Shown here one piece after another: positions 55,908 to 63,720 of a stretch of 64,000 nucleotides of DNA. The stretch's first letter is position 1; each line of letters starts with the position of its first letter. This DNA is from Granulicella sibirica (lineage in GTDB: Bacteria; Acidobacteriota; Terriglobia; Terriglobales; Acidobacteriaceae). The DNA is taken from assembly GCF_004115155.1 (NCBI RefSeq), contig NZ_RDSM01000002.1, positions 1,357,514-1,421,513 on the forward strand. The letters run 5' to 3'. The translations under genes and the position numbers were made by a program. Under the pieces are notes generated by a model, which was not told the DNA's origin, made no database searches, and saw nothing but the letters and a program-made list of their open reading frames with translations.

Positions 55908-57158
55908 ATGAGTTATAACTACCCATTCAGGCAGAGAGCCCACCGGGAACGCCATCTTGCCGCTCCTTTTTTGGAAGAGCGCAACGAGTATCTAAACCAC
56001 CTTTTGCAACGCGGCACCAGCGTGCCGCGAGTCCAGTCGATCAGCCGAACTCTGCTAAGCGTCATTCATTTTCTCCGACTGGACACCGATTCTGCGGTGA
56101 CTGTGCATGCGATTGACGATGCGACAAAGCAGTGGAAGGAGAGCATTGAAAAATCTGCTAAACGAAAGGTCTCCTCGGTCTCGTTCGACGATTTCAGAAG
56201 GGCGGCGATCAATTGGATGCAGTATCGCAACCTTCTCATTGAAACTCCGAAGCCATCAACGCCTTACGGCGATCTCCTCCCGAACTACATCTTCCATATC
56301 AAGGTGACGCGCGGTATGACGGCGGGTAGCGTCAAAAACTACTACCACCGAGTCTTATGGTTCTTGCGGTGGGCCGAGGCACGGCGCGAGGTGTTCGCTG
56401 ACATTACGCTTCAGGACGTCGAGCAATACATCGCGGAAGATTGCGTACCTAAGGTGAAGCTGAGGACGGTCGTGTCCTGTTGCGGCGCTTTACGCACGTT
56501 CTTTCGTTATGCGGAACGAGAAGGTTTGACCGCAAACCGGATCGCAACTGGCATCATCGTTCCGTCTGTACCGAGATACGATCCCAACCCGCGAGGTCCG
56601 CGTTGGCGTGAGGTACGCATGATGATTAGCGCGGCCTCTGGAGAAAAATCGACCGATCTCCGAGCAAGGGCCATATTGCTACTGCTCTCCGTATACGGAT
56701 TGCGCAGCAGTGAAGTAACAAGACTGTCAGTCGATGACATTGATTGGTTTGACGAAAGCATTTTGATACGCAGAGCCAAGCATGGAGGAAGCCAGCGATT
56801 CCCGCTGCAATACGAAGTCGGAGACGCGATCTTGCGGTATCTAAGACAAGGCAGACCAGCTTGCGAGTGCCGAAGTCTCTTTGTGACGGTTCATACTCCC
56901 TTTCGAGCTATTCCTGTAGGTGCTCTGCTGACGATGGTGCGAAGACGAGCGGCAGCCCTTGGAATCAAATCACCGCAACCCGGACCCCGCGGCTTGCGTC
57001 ACTCGTGCGCGACACAGCTCTTGCACAAAGGCCATTCATTGGCCGAGATTTCCGACTTCCTGGGACACCGAAATCCGATGACGGTCAGCGTCTATGCGAA
57101 GTCCTCTTCGGTTGCCTTACGTAAGGTCGCTGCGTTTAGCTTAGGTGGTTTGCGATGA
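55908..57158 (+). CDS. Tyrosine recombinase, RitA-like
   Basis: About 416 residues from the ATG at 55908 (MSYNYPFRQRAHRERHL). A SAM-like N-terminal domain is followed by the catalytic domain: Arg in VYGLRSSEVTRL, Lys region RAKHGGSQRFPLQYEVGD, RGLRHSCATQLLHKGHSLAE, FLGHRNPMTVSVYAKSSSVA with the Tyr. It resembles the first gene of RIT elements, and its stop overlaps the next recombinase as ATGA. No third gene of the trio follows, so the element appears incomplete. Confidence 0.85.
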   Translation: MSYNYPFRQRAHRERHLAAPFLEERNEYLNHLLQRGTSVPRVQSISRTLLSVIHFLRLDTDSAVTVHAIDDATKQWKESIEKSAKRKVSSVSFDDFRRAAINWMQYRNLLIETPKPSTPYGDLLPNYIFHIKVTRGMTAGSVKNYYHRVLWFLRWAEARREVFADITLQDVEQYIAEDCVPKVKLRTVVSCCGALRTFFRYAEREGLTANRIATGIIVPSVPRYDPNPRGPRWREVRMMISAASGEKSTDLRARAILLLLSVYGLRSSEVTRLSVDDIDWFDESILIRRAKHGGSQRFPLQYEVGDAILRYLRQGRPACECRSLFVTVHTPFRAIPVGALLTMVRRRAAALGIKSPQPGPRGLRHSCATQLLHKGHSLAEISDFLGHRNPMTVSVYAKSSSVALRKVAAFSLGGLR

Positions 57159-58126
57159 AGCTGGCGGAGGGTATTGAGGTGTTCGTAGCGCGCAAGCGCG
57201 ATGCCGGGGTGATGTACAAACAGCCGGAAGCGATGTTGTGGCGCTTCCACCGACACGTAGGTGATGTTTACCTCAGCGAGATCACGACCCATAACGTGGC
57301 AACTTATCTTGAAGCAAACCGCAAGGAGCCGTACATCTGGCAGGTCAAGTACCAGCTCTTGCGCCGCCTGTTCGAGTATTGGGCGTTTCGCGGGGTCATG
57401 GAGCCGTTTGTCATGCCCCACCGAAGAGTGCGCGTTCGAACCACCTTCATTCCTTACGTTTACAATCACGCGGAAATACGCTGTTTGCTCGACGGCACCG
57501 CAAAGACGCACAAATATAGGATCACGGCGCTAGAGGCCAAAGTGTTTCGGATGATCCTCTTGCTGTTGTATGCAACGGGGATGACGCCGGGAGAAGCGGT
57601 TATGCTGAAGCGTGCAGATGTCAATTTCAAGAAGCGAACGATCGCGGTGTACGAACCTCGGTCTCGACGGTGTCGCAACATCCCAATCAGCGAAGAGCTG
57701 TGCGTCATCCTGCGCACATATTTAAAGTGGCGTTTCGGATCGAAAAAGACGAACGATCATCTGTTCGTCAAGAAATCAGGCCGCCCTCTGCCTACCCATT
57801 CCCTCCAGCATTACTTCGCCCGCTTGGTCAGACGTGTGAACGTACGGCGTCGCGACGGCGGTCCAGGATGGCCTCGGTTGTCAGATTTTCGTTGCAGCTT
57901 CGCTGTGCACCGCATCACGGAGTGGCTCAGAGAAGGCTCGAACATGAATCGGATGCTGCCAGCGCTCGGAACCTATCTGGGGCAATTGGGGCTGCATTCA
58001 GTCGAACGTTATATGCGTTTGACTCCAGAGCGGTTTCGTAAACCGCTCTTGTCACTCAGTCCACAGCGAGGACGGAAGAGATGGCGGGACGATGCAAACC
58101 TCATGCAATTCTTGGCGACTTTGTAA
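57155..58126 (+). CDS. Tyrosine recombinase lacking several catalytic residues
   Basis: 323 residues, overlapping the previous gene by 4 bp. The fold is recognisable (LLLLYATGMTPGEAVMLKRA, LSDFRCSFAVHRITEWLREG, GTYLGQLGLHSVERYMRLTP), but the first catalytic Arg position reads Thr (GMTPGE), the His of HxxRH reads Ser/Cys (SDFRC) and the LGH His is Gln. The Tyr remains. It may be an accessory, catalytically weak partner, or decaying. The end (RKRWRDDANLMQFLATL) matches that of other RIT-associated recombinases. Confidence 0.8.
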   Translation: MKLAEGIEVFVARKRDAGVMYKQPEAMLWRFHRHVGDVYLSEITTHNVATYLEANRKEPYIWQVKYQLLRRLFEYWAFRGVMEPFVMPHRRVRVRTTFIPYVYNHAEIRCLLDGTAKTHKYRITALEAKVFRMILLLLYATGMTPGEAVMLKRADVNFKKRTIAVYEPRSRRCRNIPISEELCVILRTYLKWRFGSKKTNDHLFVKKSGRPLPTHSLQHYFARLVRRVNVRRRDGGPGWPRLSDFRCSFAVHRITEWLREGSNMNRMLPALGTYLGQLGLHSVERYMRLTPERFRKPLLSLSPQRGRKRWRDDANLMQFLATL

Positions 58127-58181
58127 CCACAGCCGATGAGCGGCAGTGAACTCGCCCGAGATCAAGCCCGGGTCCAGCGGC

Positions 58182-58203
58182 GGCCGTCGGTCTCACGACG
58201 GCC
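58182..58203 (+). terminator. Hairpin terminator after the recombinase pair
   Basis: GGCCGTCG-GTCTCA-CGACGGCC, perfect 8-bp stem followed by ACCTTTTCC, 56 bp after the recombinase stop. The stretch 58127-58533 otherwise shows no gene. Confidence 0.6.
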
Positions 58204-58533
58204 ACCTTTTCCAGGCTCAAACTTGGAACAGGATTTTGTACTTTCCCGCTGGATATCAGAATGAGTCATTTCCGTCAGGTTTCTTGGGTTTGACGGTATC
58301 AGGCCGACGACTCATTGAAAGACCGACAGGCACCAAAGCAGGCACTGAAGCACTTTACGAGTCGTGTGGGCTGATCCGCAGGTAATAATCACAATGACTT
58401 GCCCGTCGATGGGCTGCGTTCCGCAACGGCTTGGCGATCCGCTCAGCATTTGCGGCAGCAAAGTTTGAACTATTCCCTATTTGGAAGCTGATTGTCTGCC
58501 CTAAAAAAACCAACTCCCGCTATATTCCGCTTG

Positions 58534-59172
58534 TCAGATGTCGATGACACGGATCTTCCCAGCCGGATGGCTGGGCTCATAGCGCTCATTCAGGAACGCT
58601 GCGTTCACGAACCGGATGCCATCCCGTTCCACCTCGCCTGCGCCACCGTGAATGTGCCCAAAGATGTGCACCTTTGGCCTCTTGTTCCGAACAGCATCGA
58701 GCAGCTCGGCGCATCCGAGATGCACCATATTAGGCGCGGTCTGATCGAGAATTCCTAACGGCGGTCCATGCGTAATCAGCACGTCGAGATCTTTAGGAAT
58801 GCTGTCCCAATATCTCGTAGCAGCAGTCCCGCGGGGATACATGAAGGCCCAATTGAAGAACTCTGGAGTGTACGGTGAACCCCAGAGCCGGACTCCCTCA
58901 ATCGTAATCTCTGAGTTCTCTAAATATTGGCAGTTCGTGAGGAGGCCTCTGGCCGTTGCAGGGTCCGACTCGAAGTACTTATCGTGGTTTCCTGCGCACA
59001 CCACGCGATGCCTGAATGGCTGCTGTCCCAACCACCGATTGAACGAGATGATCTCCAGCAGGTCTATGCCAGAGTTCATGAAATCACCGGCATGAACCAA
59101 GATGTCCCCTTCGGGGATGGCTCTGATCTTGTCGTGTTGGCCGTGTGTGTCGGAAAGAACTACGAGCCGCAT
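58534..59172 (-). CDS. Metallophosphoesterase
   Basis: 212 residues with all calcineurin-like metal-binding motifs: LSDTHGQHD, LVHAGDFMN, CAGNHDKYF, LITHGPPLG and HIFGHIHGG. It is related to small bacterial phosphoesterases and to eukaryotic MPPED-type proteins (RLWGSPYTPEFFNWAF). The substrate cannot be read from sequence. It stands alone, with tRNA-Leu 135 bp upstream on the same strand. Confidence 0.9.
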   Translation of the reverse strand: MRLVVLSDTHGQHDKIRAIPEGDILVHAGDFMNSGIDLLEIISFNRWLGQQPFRHRVVCAGNHDKYFESDPATARGLLTNCQYLENSEITIEGVRLWGSPYTPEFFNWAFMYPRGTAATRYWDSIPKDLDVLITHGPPLGILDQTAPNMVHLGCAELLDAVRNKRPKVHIFGHIHGGAGEVERDGIRFVNAAFLNERYEPSHPAGKIRVIDI

Positions 59173-59306
59173 TGCCGAACCTGATGCGAGACTAATGCCA
59201 CCAAATCAATGCATGGATGCGAACGATTTCCACGTCGCTCAGCATCCCAAGAGAGGAAGAGATCATCAAGTATGGCGGAAATGCTCGCGGGGATGAGCTG
59301 TAGATA

Positions 59307-59393
59307 TGGTGGCCGAGGTCGGACTCGAACCGACATGAGGTTGCCCTCGGCAGATTTTGAGTCTGCTGTGGCTGCCAATTTCACCACTCGGCC
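59307..59393 (-). tRNA. tRNA-Leu(CAA)
   Basis: The full cloverleaf reads on the minus strand: acceptor GGCCGAG with CTCGGCC, D-arm TGGTGAAATTGGCAGCCA, anticodon arm GCAGA-CTCAAAA-TCTGC (anticodon CAA), long class II variable arm CGAGGGCAACCTCATG, T-arm TCGG-TTCGAGT-CCGA, discriminator A and encoded CCA. The long variable arm confirms a leucine tRNA. Confidence 0.93.
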
Positions 59394-59494
59394 ATTCCCT
59401 ATATTGTACCGCAGCAAGGTGGGCCAGTGCGCGCTCTGAGCATCGCTTCTATCGCGCAGCTGGCGAGCGGGGCCGGAAGCAGTCGGAAATGGGT

Positions 59495-59573
59495 GCAGGG
59501 AGAAACCGAGCGGGTTTCTCCCTGCCGCGCGATGAGTGCACTAGAAACGAATAGGCGCAGGGTGGCGCCTATC
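59495..59573. terminator. Two hairpins downstream of the DUF6908 remnant
   Basis: GCAGGGAGAAACC and GGTTTCTCCCTGC form a perfect 13-bp stem (59495-59525); a second stem ATAGGCGC/GCGCCTAT lies at 59552-59573. They sit between the decayed DUF6908 gene and tRNA-Leu and probably end the minus-strand transcript. Confidence 0.5.
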
Positions 59574-59585
59574 CATACCTCTCGT

Positions 59586-59999
59586 TTAGCCGAGAATGCA
59601 CTTGTCCGTAAAGGCTTCTTCGTAGCCCTGCAGACGCAGGTTGTTGTCCCAAAGCTCCGCAAACGTCTCGTGCTGCATCTGCAATTCGAGAAGGGCGACA
59701 TAGTGGCCAGGGATGATGGCGCGTGAGACCTGCTCCACGGCAGCGAAGTCATCGCGCCAAAAGTACGGAATCAGTTGGGCTCCCCCAGCGAAGCCGAGCT
59801 CAAAACAATCTTTCGGGATCGCGCATGGCATCGCCGTTCTGTTCGCCATAGCGTCAGACTGAGACAGCAGGAAGTCTCAGCGCGCCTGACTCATCCACTG
59901 CCTCAATCACCAACGGCAGATAGGTGAGTTTTCAATCTTGATATAGAGGCTGGATCGCCAGCCTCCAGCTTTCTTGAGAAGGTTGAGAATGGTTTTCAC
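59586..59999 (-). pseudogene. DUF6908 gene, frameshifted
   Basis: Starting at a GTG overlapping the upstream stop (GTGA), it reads VKTILNLLKKAGGWRSSLYI and KIENSP, then shifts frame to LPLVIEAVDESGALRLPAVS with a stop, then RYGEQNGDAMRDPE, and finally FELGFAGGAQLIPYFWRDDF to a TAA at 59586. The order matches the intact gene at 20119-20535. At least two frame changes and one stop make it non-functional. Confidence 0.8.
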
Positions 60000-60158
60000 G
60001 CGGCCACCTCCGCGAGTTCTGAGGCTTCGGTGGCGCCCGTATGATCCTCCTCTCCGATGGTCGGTTCCAGCGCGGCAAGAATGACCGCCGCCGTCTTCTG
60101 AATGACTTCGAGCGATTCGGCCAGCAAGGAAGCGTTGCCGTGGTACAGGTGGATGTAG

Positions 60159-60190
60159 TCAGCGTTATGTTGAGCTCAACATAACGCTGA
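60159..60190. repeat. 32-bp perfect palindrome at the RIT left flank
   Basis: TCAGCGTTATGTTGAG followed directly by its exact reverse complement. Its core TTATGTTGAG-CTCAACATAA resembles the left end of the second RIT element at 63721. It could be a recombinase site or the scar of a joined or excised element. Confidence 0.8.
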
Positions 60191-60279
60191 TTATGTTGTC
60201 TTCGCAGTTATGTGACGTTCAGCCCTTGAGTCCTTATGAACACTGGGGATTTGTGTTGGCGAACGTCACATAAGCTGGG

Positions 60280-61290
60280 CTAGAGTTGAGCGAGGAAGGT
60301 GAGCAGGTCGGGATTATCCCGCCAGCGTTTCCTTCCAGGCATCTGCTTCTGTTCGCACATGCCGAGTGCCTTTGCTTTCATATCGAGGTCGGTCTCGGCA
60401 TATACATTGGTGGTGTCGAGCGAGACGTGCCCGAGCCATGCGCGGATGGTATTGATGTCCACGCCAGCGCGGAGCAAATGGGTTGCTGTAGTGTGTCGGA
60501 TAGTGTGCGGGCCGATCTTCTTCTTTTGCATCCCGGGCACGGAAGCCGTCGCAGTTCGCGCGTGGCGGATGACGATGTCATGCACTCCGAAGCGTGTCAG
60601 CGGTTTGGCTATGCGGCTCAGGAACACGCGCTCATGATCCTGCCGCCCGCGTGTCAGCTCGCGTAGTGCAACGACGGTGGAAGTCCACAGCGGGCAGAGA
60701 CGGACTTTATTCCCTTTGCCTTTCAGGCGCACCGACGACAGAGTGCCGCTGCCGGTGCCACACAGAGTCATATCGCCTATCTCCAGTTGCGCGGCCTCAT
60801 CGGCACGCGCTCCAGAGTTGTAGAGGAACAGCAACAGCACATGATCCCTATGCCCAGCCTTCGTCGTGCGGTCGGGTGCGGCCAGCAGAGCATCGATTTC
60901 ATGTTTGTCCAGATAGCCGACAGTAACGCGGGTCGAGCGCTTGAACTCCACCGACCGTAGTTGTGCCGACCAGCCGAGATCCTCCGGGCTGCGCTGTCCG
61001 ACGAAGGCAGCGAACGCATGACAGGCCGCCAGACGTTGATTGCGAGTGGAGATCGTGCAGCCACGTTCCTCTTCGAGATGGTGAAGGAAGACCCGAACAA
61101 GATCGGCGTCGATGTCGGCGAGGAGAAGCCTGTCCGCCTTCTTCCGTACCGTGCCAGCCGCGAACACGATCAGAAGACGTAACGCATCCCGATAGCTCTG
61201 CTGTGTGTTCCGCGACAGGTTGCGATCATCGGGCAGATGCTCCATCAGGAAGCGTCGCACCCAGGGGCCCAGAGTACGTTTATCATTCAT
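60280..61290 (-). CDS. ritC: RIT tyrosine recombinase RitC
   Basis: 336 residues from the ATG at 61290, overlapping ritB by 8 bp. The phage-integrase N-terminal SAM-like domain (LSRNTQQSYRDALRLLIVFA) is followed by catalytic motifs: Arg in LYNSGARADEAAQLEI, HTIRHTTATHLLRAGVDINT, WLGHVSLDTTNVYAETD with the Tyr. The full catalytic set is present. The end is RWRDNPDLLTFLAQL. Confidence 0.9.
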   Translation of the reverse strand: MNDKRTLGPWVRRFLMEHLPDDRNLSRNTQQSYRDALRLLIVFAAGTVRKKADRLLLADIDADLVRVFLHHLEEERGCTISTRNQRLAACHAFAAFVGQRSPEDLGWSAQLRSVEFKRSTRVTVGYLDKHEIDALLAAPDRTTKAGHRDHVLLLFLYNSGARADEAAQLEIGDMTLCGTGSGTLSSVRLKGKGNKVRLCPLWTSTVVALRELTRGRQDHERVFLSRIAKPLTRFGVHDIVIRHARTATASVPGMQKKKIGPHTIRHTTATHLLRAGVDINTIRAWLGHVSLDTTNVYAETDLDMKAKALGMCEQKQMPGRKRWRDNPDLLTFLAQL

Positions 61291-62218
61291 CGCTGCCTCC
61301 GCATACATAGCGTTCGAAGCGACGGTTCGCCTCACCCAGAAGCTCCGGCGTCATCGTCAGATAGCGTTGTGTCGAGTGCAACTCAACGTGACCGAGATAG
61401 GTCGACAGAGCAGGTAGTAGAGCCTGTGCATCATCACCCTTTCGATACCACTCTGTCAGCCGATGGACCGCGAAGGTGTGCCGGAGATCGTGGATGCGGG
61501 GCTGATAGGGGCTGCTCTTCTCCCGGCGAACGCCCGCGAGATTGCACAAGATCCGGAAGCGCTTTTCAACCACCTGACGTGGAACCTGTTTGTGTAAGCG
61601 GGATTGGAAGAGCGGCTCATCGTCGCGATCTACTCTTCCCGGCAACGCAAGATACTCTCGCAGATGTGCGTGGACATCCGCTCCGAGCGGAACCAGCCGC
61701 GACTTATAGAACTTCGTTCCTCGGATGGTGAGGATTCCATTGCCAAGATTGACATTGCCACCACGCAGCCGCAGCGCTTCGCCGATGCGCATCCCCGTGC
61801 CGTAGAGCAGAAGCAGCAGAGCACGGAACGTGGATGCCGACATAAGGCACTCATCTCTTCGCTGGCAGCACGGAACGGCAGCCAGCAACAGCCGTAACTC
61901 GGAGACAGAGTAGATATAAGGAACGAAGCTGGTCGTGTACTTCGGGGCCGGTGGCGGTAGTGGTGCCATATGCAACTCTGCTCGCACGCGCCAGTGCTCG
62001 AAGAAGACCCGCAACATGCCGTACTTCTGCCGCCACGTCGCAGGGCCAGTACGTGGGCCGGCCAGGAAGGATGACATCTGATCCTGCGTAAGAGATGAGA
62101 GTTCTATTTCACCATGGCTGCGGGACAAGGCGCGGAGCAGAGCGGCTGGGCTGTAAAACTTTTCACCCATAGCCTGACGCTTTGCGATATACAGATCGAT
62201 CGCTGCGGACAGTTTCAT
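61283..62218 (-). CDS. ritB: RIT tyrosine recombinase RitB
   Basis: 311 residues from the ATG at 62218 (MKLSAAIDLYIAKRQAMGEK), overlapping the ritA stop as ATGA. Catalytic Arg in LLYGTGMRIGEALRLR, HDLRHTFAVHRLTEWYRKGD, YLGHVELHSTQRYLTMTPEL. Because ritA is frameshifted, the uncorrected sequence reads through into ritB as one 725-codon frame; the ATGA junction shows they are separate genes. Confidence 0.88.
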   Translation of the reverse strand: MKLSAAIDLYIAKRQAMGEKFYSPAALLRALSRSHGEIELSSLTQDQMSSFLAGPRTGPATWRQKYGMLRVFFEHWRVRAELHMAPLPPPAPKYTTSFVPYIYSVSELRLLLAAVPCCQRRDECLMSASTFRALLLLLYGTGMRIGEALRLRGGNVNLGNGILTIRGTKFYKSRLVPLGADVHAHLREYLALPGRVDRDDEPLFQSRLHKQVPRQVVEKRFRILCNLAGVRREKSSPYQPRIHDLRHTFAVHRLTEWYRKGDDAQALLPALSTYLGHVELHSTQRYLTMTPELLGEANRRFERYVCGGSDE

Positions 62219-63460
62219 AGCAGATCTCCCAGATCGAAGTCCGCCACACGTCGCAACATGGTGATATCGACCTTGGCGTAGATGCCCGTGGACATTGCGC
62301 TCCGATGCCCCAGCAGGTCGCCGATCTCCTTCAACGACAAGCCCTCCTGTAGCAGATGCGTTGCGCAGGCATGACGCAGACTGTGGTCCGCTTCGTCGGC
62401 AGAGTATCCCCGCTGCCTTGAGCCGATGGCTTGTCAGCTTCCATAAGCTCGAAGTCTCGACACGTCGATGAGGCATATGAAGCGTCACGAACAGATGCCG
62501 GTAGTCGGTGCGCGGCCGGGCCTTGGTGATGTACTCCAGGATCGATTCGCCCACCTCGTGCTGCAGAGGGTATCGCTGCGTTCCGCCGCGCTTGGAGTGC
62601 GTCACCGCGAACGTCTCCCCGGACCAGTCGAAGTCGCTCAACAGAAGACGCGAGACCTCTCCACTGCGCAACCCATAGATCGCGAACAACGACAGGATCG
62701 CTCTTGCACGTAGAGCGGACGCGCTCTTGCCTTGGATGCCTTGGAGCAACCGCTGTACTTCCGTCCATGTCGGCCCTTCCGGCAGACCTTCATGAACGTA
62801 CCTGCGTGGGCTTGCGATCCCTTCCGCGATACCGTGCTTGCACCATCCACGCCGCTCCGCATGACGGAAGAAGGATCGGAGCGCCTGTGCAGCCACAGTC
62901 ACCGATGTCCGGTTCCAACGGGTGCTGCCTTGCAGGATCAGGAACTCATCCACATCCTGAAGCCGCACACTCGCCAGGCAAGGATGCTTCTCGGCGAACC
63001 AAGTCAAGAACCGCGACGCCTTCCATCGATGCGAGCGCACCGACAGCGGCGATAGCCCCTGCTCTTCGGTCATCCATCGCGCGAAGTCTTCAAGATGATC
63101 CGCGAACCAGGTGTGCGCCGTGGGCGGCGACTTCAGCCTGCCCGCGAAGCGCAGCCATTTCTTCGCCACATACTCGAAGTAGCTCTCCGTTCGAACATAA
63201 GTGCGGGCCCTGGCGTTCGCTTGCTGCTGGTCGACCCAACGCCGCGCAGCCTCCTTGACCTCGCCCAGATCGACATCGCGCAGCGTTTCCAGCTTGAGCA
63301 GATCGATGACATGCAACATCTGCCCAGACACATTACGAAGCGCGACGCGGCTTGTTCCGCGCTCCTGCAAATACTTCAGAAAAGCCAACCGCTCCTCCAG
63401 CAACGGAGCGTTACGGTGACGGTTGAGTGCAAACGGAAGATCCAACAACGTATCCAGCAT
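62215..63460 (-). pseudogene. ritA: RIT tyrosine recombinase RitA, 1-base frameshift
   Basis: From the ATG at 63460 the protein reads normally through IYGLRSGEVSRLLLSDFDWS to LKAAG. There a four-C run on the plus strand (62408-62411) carries one base too many. With one removed, the frame continues AAGYSADEADHSLRHACATH, LLQEGLSLKEIGDLLGHRSA and MSTGIYAKVD to a TGA at 62215. The length of 1246 nt is one more than a multiple of three. It could be a sequencing error or true inactivation. Confidence 0.8.
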
Positions 63461-63720
63461 GATCGGGGTCTCCTTGATCCCGGCTCATGCTAGACCTTCA
63501 ACTTATGTTGTCTCCAAAACCGCCATCCCCAGTGTTTAGAGGGCCTCCACCGCCGAACGTCACATAACTGCGAAGACAACATAATCGGCGGACGCGGTGC
63601 CGGTCACTAAGCCAACCGTCTTTCCCACAACAAATGCGACGGCCACGGCCTCGGCCTCTGTCTCGCGCAGGGTCTTGGTGGTGGCTGTCCTGCGCTCTGC
63701 CTTATGCAGCAGTTCGTGGC

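Larger units (their letters stand above)
60190..63585 (-). mobile_element. RIT (recombinase-in-trio) element with 31-bp perfect terminal inverted repeats
   Basis: Bases 60190-60220 are the exact reverse complement of 63555-63585. Inside each end lie further shared motifs: AACACTGGGGAT at about 60239 and its complement near 63526, and TTATGT/ACATAA half-sites. Between them are three overlapping tyrosine recombinase genes, the defining feature of RIT elements. It is inserted in an ArdC-like metallopeptidase gene at the ADY codons. Confidence 0.9.
59996..63719 (-). pseudogene. ArdC-like metallopeptidase gene split by RIT elements
   Basis: The C-terminal piece (59996-60158) reads ADYIHLYHGNASLLAESLEV and ends ASELAEVAA before TGA. 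The upstream piece (63586-63719) reads SHELLHKAERRTATTKTLRE, TEAEAVAVAFVVGKTVGLV and TGTASADY. The two join across ADY. The HELLH zinc motif lies at the very edge of the second insertion at 63720. The N-terminal part is outside the window. The gene is in the same order (ArdC-like, DUF6908) as at 20.1-21.5 kb. Confidence 0.8.

Noticed and set aside
61283..63460. A genuine RitA-RitB fusion protein
   Set aside because: The frame after LKAAG has no recombinase motifs until ritB, whereas a 1-base correction restores RitA's catalytic end and the ATGA overlap.
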